Shown: one piece after another, positions 57,427 to 64,000 of the stretch
How the letters are laid out: every line of letters starts with the position of its first letter
How positions within the stretch are numbered: the stretch's first letter is position 1
Assembly (NCBI RefSeq): GCF_001940525.2
Contig: NZ_CP019437.1
Span: 2,578,501 to 2,642,500, forward strand
Direction of reading: 5' to 3'
Length of the DNA stretch: 64,000 nucleotides
Origin: Thioclava nitratireducens
Lineage (GTDB): Bacteria > Pseudomonadota > Alphaproteobacteria > Rhodobacterales > Rhodobacteraceae
Translations under genes and position numbers: made by a program
The notes under the pieces: model-generated
What the model saw: the letters and a program-made list of their open reading frames with translations, nothing else
What the model was told of the DNA's origin: nothing
The model's database searches: none

Positions 57427-59532
57427 ATGATGGACACGGGCAACGGCACCGGGTCCCAAGCGGAGGATCGCGACGCGATCCTCCGCATTCGGGGTCTGGA
57501 AAAGAGTTTCGGCGCAGTGCAGGCGCTCAGCGGGGTCGATTTCGACGTGCGCCCCGGCGAGGTGACGGCACTGGTCGGTGACAATGGCGCGGGCAAATCC
57601 GTGCTGACGAAAACCATCGCCGGCATCCATGAAGCCGATGGCGGCGTAATCGAGTGGGAAGGCAACGAGGTCCGCGTCCGCTCGCCGCGCGACAGTGCGG
57701 AGCTGGGCATCGAGGTCGTCTATCAGGACCTCGCGCTGTGCGACAATCTCGACGTCGTGCAGAACATGTTCCTCGGTCGCGAGATCCTGACCAACGGGAT
57801 GCTCGACGAGGACGCGATGGAGCGCGCCGCAGCAGAGACGCTGCAAGGCTTGCGCGTGACCACGCTGCGCTCGATCCGCGCGCCGGTCTCGGCGCTCTCG
57901 GGCGGTCAGCGGCAATCGATCGCGGTCGCCAAGGCCGTGATGTGGAATTCCAAACTGGTGATCCTCGACGAGCCCACGGCGGCGCTCGGCGTGGCCCAGA
58001 CCGGTCAGGTGTTGCAACTCGTGCGTCGCCTCGCCGATCAGGGCCTCGCGGTGGTGATGATCTCGCACAACCTCAACGACGTCTTCGCAGTTTCCGACCG
58101 GATCGCGATCCTCCGTCTGGGCGAGATGGTGAGCCAGGGCCCGATCGAGGAATACGACACCCAGCGCGTGGTCGAGCTGATGACCACGGGCAAATCCGAC
58201 CATGTGGTCGAGCCGGGCGCGATGCGCGCCGCCGCCTCGATCGCGGCAGAGAACGCCAAGGACGTCGCGGCGCAACGCGAGGCATCGGGCGAAAGCGGCC
58301 CCTCTGCCGTGGTGGGCGCCACGACCGAGGATCAGAGCTTCTCGAGCTACCTCTCGCGCACCTGGGCGAAGATCAAGGCAGGCGAAAGCGGCGTGCTCCC
58401 GGTGCTTCTGGGCTTCGTGCTGATCTCGCTGATCTTCCAGCTGCAGAACCCGAAATTCCTCTCGCCGGGGAACATCGTGAACCTGCTCGTCCAGGGCTCG
58501 GTCTTCATGATGATCGGGATGGGACAGGTTTTTGTCCTCTTGCTGGGCGAGATCGACCTTTCGCTCGGCTTCGTGGCCGGGATCGGGGCGACAGTGGCGA
58601 CACTGCTGGTGGCACCGGGCTCCGACTGGCCCTGGTGGGCGGCGGTTCTGGCAGGTCTGGCGGTGCCGGCGGTTCTGGGCATCTTCCAGGGCTCGCTGAT
58701 CACGCGCCTGAAACTGCCCTCTTTCGTCGTCACGCTGGCGGGCCTTCTGGGCTTCAACGGTCTGATGATCCAACTGCTGGGCGCCGGGGGGACGATCCCT
58801 GTGGCGAGTGACACGATCAACAACTTCGCCAATGGCACGCTGAGCCCGCTGATGGGCTGGCTGATGACCGGCGTCGTGGTTCTCGTCTTCGCGATCCTCA
58901 CCTTCAGCAAGGATGCGAAACGTCGCAAGAGCGGCCTCGTCGCTCCGCCGATGGGCCTCACCATCGCGAAGATCGCCGCGGCCGTGATCGCGGGTATCGT
59001 GCTGGTGACCATCTCGAACATGAACCGCGGCGTCGCGCGCTTCCCGCTCTCGGGGATGCCGTGGGTGATCCCGATCGTCTTCGCGGTGCTGCTGGCATGG
59101 TCCTTCCTGCTGGGACGGCTGAAATTCGGCCGCTATGTCCTCGCAATCGGCGGCAATGCCGAGGCTGCGCGCCGGGCGGGCATCAACCTGCGCCTGATCC
59201 GGACCGCAGCCTTTACGCTGGCCGCGACGACGGCGGGTCTGGGCGGCATCATCTACGCCTCGCGCCTGCGCTCGATCTCCACCAGCTTCGACGGCGGCAC
59301 GATCGTGCTCTATGTCGTCGCGACCGCGGTGATCGGGGGCACCTCGCTGTTCGGCGGGCGCGGCCATCCGATCCACGCGATCCTTGGTGGCGTCGTGATC
59401 GCGGCGATCGTCAACGGCATGGCGCTTCTGGGTCTGCCGGCGGCGGTGCAGCTGATGGCGACGGCGGCGGTGCTGCTCGCGTCGATCACGGTCGACGTGG
59501 TGGTGCGCCGGCGCGGCGAGACGACGCGCTAG
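57427..59532 (+). CDS. Fused sugar ABC transporter: ATPase plus permease in one polypeptide
   Basis: A 701-residue protein that joins two subunits normally made separately. Residues 18-258 are a single ABC cassette: Walker A GDNGAGKS (51-58), signature LSGGQRQ (157-163), Walker B LVILDE (177-182), switch H214. Residues 260-322 are an Ala/Glu/Ser-rich linker. Residues about 323-695 are a XylH/RbsC-type permease with about ten spans, including GMGQVFVLLLGEIDLSLGFV and GLGGIIYASRLRS. XylG-like ATPases usually carry two cassettes, so this half-size cassette fused to a permease should dimerise to form the full pump. The frame is continuous and has no internal stop. Confidence 0.85.
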   Translation: MMDTGNGTGSQAEDRDAILRIRGLEKSFGAVQALSGVDFDVRPGEVTALVGDNGAGKSVLTKTIAGIHEADGGVIEWEGNEVRVRSPRDSAELGIEVVYQDLALCDNLDVVQNMFLGREILTNGMLDEDAMERAAAETLQGLRVTTLRSIRAPVSALSGGQRQSIAVAKAVMWNSKLVILDEPTAALGVAQTGQVLQLVRRLADQGLAVVMISHNLNDVFAVSDRIAILRLGEMVSQGPIEEYDTQRVVELMTTGKSDHVVEPGAMRAAASIAAENAKDVAAQREASGESGPSAVVGATTEDQSFSSYLSRTWAKIKAGESGVLPVLLGFVLISLIFQLQNPKFLSPGNIVNLLVQGSVFMMIGMGQVFVLLLGEIDLSLGFVAGIGATVATLLVAPGSDWPWWAAVLAGLAVPAVLGIFQGSLITRLKLPSFVVTLAGLLGFNGLMIQLLGAGGTIPVASDTINNFANGTLSPLMGWLMTGVVVLVFAILTFSKDAKRRKSGLVAPPMGLTIAKIAAAVIAGIVLVTISNMNRGVARFPLSGMPWVIPIVFAVLLAWSFLLGRLKFGRYVLAIGGNAEAARRAGINLRLIRTAAFTLAATTAGLGGIIYASRLRSISTSFDGGTIVLYVVATAVIGGTSLFGGRGHPIHAILGGVVIAAIVNGMALLGLPAAVQLMATAAVLLASITVDVVVRRRGETTR

Positions 59533-59732
59533 AGCCAACCACGAGCCAAGACAATGTAACGCGCGCGAGCCCTCTCGCGCGCGTTTTTCATGAGGGCCAG
59601 CGCCCTGCCCGACGCCGAGCCGCGCGCCCCACCGGCGCCCGTTCGGCCCCACACGAGAGAAATCGCAAACCACCAGAAATTCCGTCGAAAAACCGCTTGT
59701 CTCCCCCCGAGACGATCCCTATACGGGTCCGC

Positions 59733-59776
59733 GGAGACGTGGCCGAGTGGTCGAAGGCGCTCCCCTGCTAAGGGAG
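59733..59776 (+). tRNA. 5' half of a tRNA-Ser(GCU) gene, interrupted after the anticodon stem
   Basis: The acceptor 5' strand GGAGACG, the D arm GCCGAGTGGTCGAAGGC and the anticodon arm CTCCC-CTGCTAA-GGGAG (anticodon GCT) are intact. The expected variable arm, T arm (GGTTCGAATCC) and acceptor 3' strand CGTCTCC are absent. From 59777 the sequence is element DNA ending in an integrase gene. The tRNA was therefore the integration target and its 3' half should lie at the far end of the element, beyond this window. Confidence 0.8.
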
Positions 59777-59789
59777 CGACGCATACGGG

Positions 59790-59811
59790 AAAAGGCTCTA
59801 TAATCAGAGCC
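59790..59811 (-). terminator. Terminator of the integrase gene
   Basis: On the minus strand GGCTCT and AGAGCC pair around GATTAT and are followed by TTTT. It lies 18 bases after the integrase stop. Confidence 0.8.
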
Positions 59812-59828
59812 ATAGAACCTTTCCCCTT

Positions 59829-60734
59829 TCAGTTGTCCAAATCATTCCCAAAGTCCCAGCCGTAGGATTTCAGTCGCATCGGTAGATCCGAAGGCGCCAG
59901 CTTGGTGTAGCGGAGTGCCGTGTCATGCTTTGCCCAACCTCCGCGGCTCATCAGAAGCTTCATGTCTTTCGTAGCGGCATACGTCCATGTGGCGAACGAA
60001 TGTCGCAAAGAATGGGGTGTGCATGCCTCCGGGAGGCCGGCTGCCTCTCGCAGTTTCTTGAACTCGCGTCGGATCTGACCGCCACCCTTGTAGCGGAGCG
60101 TAAAAGGTTTACCCTCGCGATTGAGGATGATCGGCCCTTTATCCGGCAACGCTTCCATGTGGTCGATTGCCTTCGAGGGGAGATAGACGAGGCGCGTGCT
60201 TGCCTGAGTCTTTCCGGCACCCTCCACCTCGCCACGGACCAAGCATTCACGCGTGTTCCAGTTGATGTCTTCAGCAGCCAGAACGAAGCTCTCGCCTGTC
60301 CGGCAGCCAGTGCCGAGCAGAAACGCGATGGCAGTGCGGATTCGCCTCTGTGGATCGTCAACGCCATAGCGTTCAGGTGTGCTGGCAACACGCAGAAGAT
60401 CTTCTGCCTGCTCCGGGGTAAGCCAGAACATCCGACGCGTGTCACAACCCTTCTCGCGCCGCGTTTTCGTCAGGTACTTGTCAAGAGACCGCAAGGGTCC
60501 GAGGAAATTGCGCTGGATCGTGCTCTTCACGCAGCCAGGATGGAGCTCTGCAATTGCTCGGGCACGCCACGCTGGGTCGAGAGTCTGACGAAACGTGATC
60601 GAGGGCCCGGCGTATTCGAGCAACCTGTCCCAAGGGCGCGGATCCTCAGTGATCTCTTTGAATTCGGTCCCCACGCAGAAGAACGGCTCGTCTCTACGGT
60701 CGTCGCCAAAGAATCCGTGAGAAAAATCAAACAT
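59829..60734 (-). CDS. Tyrosine-type site-specific integrase
   Basis: A 301-residue tyrosine recombinase. The catalytic set is visible: R145 in GTGCRTGE, a lysine near 175, H241 and R244 in HSLRHSF, H/W in GGWAKHD (267-270) and the nucleophile Y276 in ALRYTKLA. The N-terminal DNA-binding part is short and atypical. It lies directly beside the truncated tRNA-Ser gene, reading toward it, as expected for the enzyme that inserted this element. It overlaps the upstream small gene by eight bases. Confidence 0.92.
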   Translation of the reverse strand: MFDFSHGFFGDDRRDEPFFCVGTEFKEITEDPRPWDRLLEYAGPSITFRQTLDPAWRARAIAELHPGCVKSTIQRNFLGPLRSLDKYLTKTRREKGCDTRRMFWLTPEQAEDLLRVASTPERYGVDDPQRRIRTAIAFLLGTGCRTGESFVLAAEDINWNTRECLVRGEVEGAGKTQASTRLVYLPSKAIDHMEALPDKGPIILNREGKPFTLRYKGGGQIRREFKKLREAAGLPEACTPHSLRHSFATWTYAATKDMKLLMSRGGWAKHDTALRYTKLAPSDLPMRLKSYGWDFGNDLDN

Positions 60735-61107
60735 CCCGACCTCCCTTCCGCTTCTTTCGCAACTCGGCCACGAAACGTTCGTATTCCGCAGTAACGGCGC
60801 TGTTCGGCGAGTTCTTCCGCTGACGGGAACTGTTCGCCGCGCTCTGGCGACGTAGAGCCCTGATCATCGCGATGTTTTCGCGATAGAATAGGTTCTTTCG
60901 GCCATGTTTCTCGACGATGCCTTTTGCGTGTGCGTATCGCGCAAGAGTTTTGAACAGCTCACGGCGAGAGATGCCCAGCTCATCTGCGGCTCCCGTGGTC
61001 GTCAACGGATACTTGGGGGGCTCCTGGGTTAGAGCATTTCGTTGTCCGGGTGGATAGAAGTTGCCGGACGAAGCCCCGGCGATGAGTTCGAGGTGGTCGT
61101 ATACCAT
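60727..61107 (-). CDS. Winged-helix-like small protein co-encoded with the integrase
   Basis: A 126-residue basic protein. The middle (residues about 36-85) reads as a winged helix (TTTGAADELGISRRELFKTL), and the C-terminus is highly charged (VAELRKKRKGGRDV). It precedes and overlaps the integrase gene, so it belongs to the same unit. Position and size suit an excisionase or recombination-directionality factor, or an element regulator. Sequence alone does not decide. The ATG at 61105-61107 with AAGGGA upstream is preferred over a TTG at 61140. Confidence 0.65.
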   Translation of the reverse strand: MVYDHLELIAGASSGNFYPPGQRNALTQEPPKYPLTTTGAADELGISRRELFKTLARYAHAKGIVEKHGRKNLFYRENIAMIRALRRQSAANSSRQRKNSPNSAVTAEYERFVAELRKKRKGGRDV

Positions 61108-63041
61108 GGAAAAGTCCCTTTGTTGCGATTGGAGTGACAAAAGGAGCCCCTACCACTCGTCCCTGTAAAGGCGGCACGATAACGATTTTTGAACGACCAA
61201 GATCACCATTGATGAACACAAAGTTCGAGCACCGACCTTTTGAAGGGGCTTCAGCGTTCAAGCAGAAGCGCATGCGCAATCTGTCGCTCCAACGGTGCTT
61301 TTAGGGCCTTCGGACGGCGCCACCAAGAACCCGTTGTTCGTGACGCCGGGACGGAAAAAACGACCAGGTAATTCGGTCTGCAGGCCCGCCCTCGAAGAGA
61401 GACCATCCTTGGAGTGCTTGAGGAACCGATGGTAGCGAGACGCAATATTGGTAAGCCGCCGGCGAGGGGCATATTCTCAGGGCATCACGGGCGCCGATTT
61501 TCTGCCCGACATCCACCGAAAACCCCTCCATAAAATCTATGATGGATTGTATTTAGAAATGCTGATGTGCTGCATGGAGTATATGACACATGACGGTGGT
61601 TTGATGAAGTTTTTTCCGACTTTGGGCTTTATGCTGAGTCTATCAACAATGTGGAAATTTCCGACCGCAAGCCGTCTCGCCCTCATACAGCTCCGAACAA
61701 GCCGGTTTGATGATCGATGATCTGCCAATGACAGCTCGCAATCTCAGCGTCTGCGCTGACGGAGGGCGTTCTGCACGATGCAAACACACGATACCGCGAT
61801 CCTTTTTTGATGATCTTCGAAAAGAGCGCCAGCAGGAATTGGAAATCTACACCCTCGTGTCCAGTCTCTAAGAAAATGATCCCACGCTCCAACAAAATTC
61901 CGTGCGGGTGCGGAAAAAACATCCTATTAATTCGAGCGCATGCAGGGACGCCATGCAGCCAACCTTCGGAGGATTAAACGTTTGGCTGCGTTTCCAATGC
62001 CTCAACGCGGGGACTGAGTGAAACAGCCGTGCGGTAGCCCCTTTGGGCGGGCTTTCTCCCTTGCAACTCTCGAAATTCATTCAAATGTGCAGCAGTGATT
62101 TTCCGATACGTCAGGCGCACTTTTCCTACGAACGCTGTAGGGGTGTTCTTGTCCTTTATGACGCAGCTTCTGGACTCGCTGGCCGACGGTCGAGGATGTT
62201 GCAAAGCCCGTCCGGAGAGTTGGCGCCAGAGAGAAAAGAAAATCCGTGATCTTCGCCATGTCTGTGGCCTCCTCCCCCGGAGAAAAGACCCGCACGAGAC
62301 ACGGACGGCCAAGGCTGAGCGGTTACTCCTTGCGAATTGCCCACTCGGGTGAAAGTTGCCGTACTTCGACTACCACAATCGCCCGTCTCGAAGAGATCAT
62401 TGCGAGCGCAGCCGACGGAAAAAAGCGATCCTGAACAGACCACGCCGAAGGCCCTCCAAGACGCCGAAAGCACCAGCCACTTACCCCTGCTGTCGGCGGC
62501 CGATTGGTCCGCATGATGCAACGCGCATTTTTCATCAGCCGTTGCATCTTCGAGAAAAAGCCGGAGGGTAGCCTCCTCGACGTCAAGTGTTTTTTTCAGT
62601 GGCCGCCAGTTTCTTCGGCGTCACGCCCGTAGCCAACGCAGGAAGTGAAATCCTGGTCCGAGGATACCCCTTCGCTTTTTCCGTGTGTGTTACGGTTAAA
62701 TGTGGTTGCGCGCTGAGCGCGTTTCCCAGTGAGAGGTCCAGTTTGCGCGAATTTTTCCGGAGGGGCGATCCGTGGATCGTCGACCCAGTAAATCTTCAAA
62801 AAAGTGGAGATTTTCTCGTAAAATCCTCTCCTCTATGCGACCGACAGATTTGCACTCCGGTGCACTTGCATGCGCACTCGTTGGGCGGAAGCGACTTTCC
62901 CTATTTACCCCCTTTGGGCGAGCGCCAAAGTCGGCCGGGATGATTTGGGGGCGCGCAGATTGTTGCATAATTGCAATACGTCAAGAGAAATATGAAACCG
63001 CCATCATGCGCCAGACGGGTCTGAATGCGGCGAAGAGGTCT
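61108..63041. other. Poorly coding accessory DNA inside the integrated element
   Basis: About 1.9 kb with lower GC than the rest, many short frames on both strands and no recognised gene. Frames such as the minus-strand one at 61683-61922 (MFFPHPHGILLERGIIFLE) look protein-like but have no good start. The best small gene candidate is listed at 62077-62259. Short inverted repeats occur near 62807-62830 (GGAGATTTT and AAAATCCTCTCC). It looks like decayed mobile DNA, probably with disrupted genes. Confidence 0.5.
62077..62259 (-). CDS. Candidate 60-residue small protein in the accessory region
   Basis: The ATG at 62257-62259 is preceded at eight bases by GGAGGAGG, a very strong ribosome site. 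The product opens MAKITDFLFSLAPTLRTGFA and ends in a Lys/His-rich tail. An upstream frame on the same strand and in the same phase (62323-62586) ends 63 bases before this start and has the protein-like tail AIVVVEVRQLSPEWAIRKE. I do not recognise either. They may be remnants of one older gene. Confidence 0.35.
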   Translation of the reverse strand: MAKITDFLFSLAPTLRTGFATSSTVGQRVQKLRHKGQEHPYSVRRKSAPDVSENHCCTFE

Positions 63042-63104
63042 TGACCTGCCACGGGATTTTTCCTCCACCATCGATTAGAGTCCGACCCAACTTGAGGACG
63101 GACA

Positions 63105-63371
63105 ATGAAGCGAACGAGATTCACGGACGAGCAGATCATCGGCATCCTGGCCGAACACGAGGCAGGCGCGAAGTGCGCGGACTTGTGCCGCAAGCACGGC
63201 ATGTCGGAAGGGACCTTCTATAACTGGAAGGCGAAGTTCGGCGGCATGACGGTGCCGGAGGCAAAGCGGCTGAAGACGCTCGAAGACGAGAACGCCAAGC
63301 TGAAGAAGCTGCTGGCCGAGCAGATGCTGGACCTGGCGGCGATGAAGGAACTGGTTTCAAAAAAGTGGTAA
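63105..63371 (+). CDS. IS3-family transposase OrfA
   Basis: An 88-residue DNA-binding protein with the HTH of OrfA proteins (RFTDEQIIGILAEHEAGAKC, then DLCRKHGMSEGTFYNWKAKF) and a C-terminal leucine zipper (LKTLEDENAKLKKLLAEQML). Near its end the slippery heptamer A-AAA-AAG (63359-63365) lies in the right phase for a -1 shift into orfB. It stops at TAA 63369-63371. Confidence 0.92.
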   Translation: MKRTRFTDEQIIGILAEHEAGAKCADLCRKHGMSEGTFYNWKAKFGGMTVPEAKRLKTLEDENAKLKKLLAEQMLDLAAMKELVSKKW

Positions 63372-64000
63372 CGCCTGCCTTGAAGCGCGAGGCGGTCGCG
63401 CATCTGAAGGCCCAGTTCGGGCTCTCGGAACGGCGGGCGTGCCGGATTGCCGGGGCGGATCGCAAGATGGTCCGCTACCAGACGCAGCGTGCGCCGGACA
63501 CGGTGCTGCGCGGGCGGTTGCGGGAGCTGGCCAACGAGCGTCGGCGGTTCGGCTATCGGCGGCTCTTCGTGCTGCTGCGGCGCGAGGGAGAAGCCTCGGG
63601 GATCAACCGGATCTACCGGCTCTACCGCGAAGAAGGCCTGACGGTGCGCAAACGAAAGGCACGGCGCAAGGCTGTCGGGACGCGAGCCCCGATCCTGGTC
63701 GAGGCGCGGCCCAATGCGCGATGGTCGTTGGATTTCGTTCACGACCAGTTCGCCAACGGTCAGCGTTTCCGGGTGCTCAACGTGGTCGACGATGTCACCC
63801 GGGAGTGCCTCGCGGCGATCCCGGACACCTCGATCTCGGGGCGCCGTGTGGCTCGTGAACTGACTGCCCTGATCGAGCGCCGCGGAAAGCCGGGGATGAT
63901 CGTCTCTGACAACGGCACCGAACTGACCAGTAACGCAATCTTAACCTTCGCTACCGCGCACCGGATCGAGTGGCACTACATCGCCCCGGGCAAGCCGATG
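63365..64000 (+). CDS. IS3-family transposase OrfB (3' end outside window)
   Basis: The first 212 codons of the catalytic subunit, in the -1 frame relative to orfA. HTH_21 region (YRRLFVLLRREGEASGINRI), then the rve/DDE core with the first Asp in WSLDFVHDQFANG and the second in IVSDNGTELTSN. The catalytic Glu lies beyond the window. It is most likely made as an OrfAB fusion by frameshifting at 63359-63365. The GTG at 63365 could also allow separate initiation. Confidence 0.9.
   Translation, partial: MVTPALKREAVAHLKAQFGLSERRACRIAGADRKMVRYQTQRAPDTVLRGRLRELANERRRFGYRRLFVLLRREGEASGINRIYRLYREEGLTVRKRKARRKAVGTRAPILVEARPNARWSLDFVHDQFANGQRFRVLNVVDDVTRECLAAIPDTSISGRRVARELTALIERRGKPGMIVSDNGTELTSNAILTFATAHRIEWHYIAPGKPM

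Larger units (their letters stand above)
63042..64000 (+). mobile_element. IS3-family insertion sequence (IS407-like), left part
   Basis: The left end TGACCTGCCACGGG at 63042 starts with TGA as IS3-family ends do. It is followed by orfA and, in the -1 frame, orfB, which runs off the window. The right end and target duplication are outside. Coding GC is higher than in the surrounding accessory DNA, which points to a separate, later insertion. Confidence 0.85.

Noticed and set aside
56083..59673. 1196-codon open frame on the minus strand opposite the sugar ABC genes
   Set aside because: It is antisense to two genes with complete family motifs, has His/Arg/Asp-rich nonsense composition and no recognisable domain. 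It results from the strong GC3 bias.
62323..62586. ImuA-like remnant (VQDRF and VVVEVRQL segments)
   Set aside because: The resemblance rests on two short segments only, with no imuB or dnaE2 nearby. It is too weak to name.

Overview
This is a GC-rich chromosomal window from an alphaproteobacterium of the Rhodobacterales (Rhodobacter/Paracoccus/Thioclava-like). The evidence is a C4-pathway 5-aminolevulinate synthase (hemA) that closely resembles the Rhodobacter enzyme, an infC gene with a non-AUG start, Rhodobacterales-type DUF families (DUF1127, DUF1236, DUF1499, DUF2125, DUF475) and a dispersed repeat carrying a GGGGATATTT core. The species cannot be fixed by eye. Most long open frames opposite real genes are GC-skew shadows and are left out.

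Left part (1-16 kb): the start of an FMN-binding glutamate synthase-family gene, then a cobalamin uptake operon on the minus strand. The operon runs from a B12 riboswitch through a TonB receptor and a BtuF/C/D-like ABC transporter to a second BtuF-like protein without a signal peptide. Next come a DUF475 membrane protein, an agmatinase/DUF1499 pair, an Rrf2/NsrR-like regulator with an FNR-type promoter, a 44-residue Gln-rich small ORF, a TfoX C-terminal-domain protein, ndk, an ABC-F ATPase, an M32 carboxypeptidase and heme A synthase.

Middle (16-41 kb): a ferredoxin-NADP reductase-like enzyme, an Ala-rich coiled-coil protein, infC, and a strong candidate for an FNR-type-regulated small RNA. 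A small glycosyltransferase cluster follows, then pyrC-pyrE, dnaB, a PBP1A gene with its neighbouring amidase, an aminotransferase, a DsbA-like oxidoreductase, ispG, a RodZ-like gene and hemA with its own FNR-type site.

Right part (41-60 kb): an M20 peptidase, then a copper-handling region. A CueR regulator heads a minus-strand run with a His/Cys-rich protein, two c-type cytochromes and a multicopper oxidase. Divergently, a copper P-type ATPase with two YHS domains is followed by a Met/His-rich periplasmic protein. MerR-type operators face both ways. Next are a MotA/OmpA-like coiled-coil pair, chaC, tyrA-hisC, rpsD and a sugar ABC transporter whose ATPase and permease are fused in one chain.

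The last 4.3 kb is an integrated element. A tRNA-Ser(GCU) gene is cut just after its anticodon stem and directly followed by a terminator, a tyrosine integrase, a winged-helix partner and about 1.9 kb of poorly coding DNA of atypical composition. An IS3-family element with a -1 frameshift signal then runs off the window. The most novel items are the FNR-type-controlled sRNA with three UCUCCCU segments, the matching promoter of the Rrf2 gene, the broken tRNA integration site and the fused transporter.
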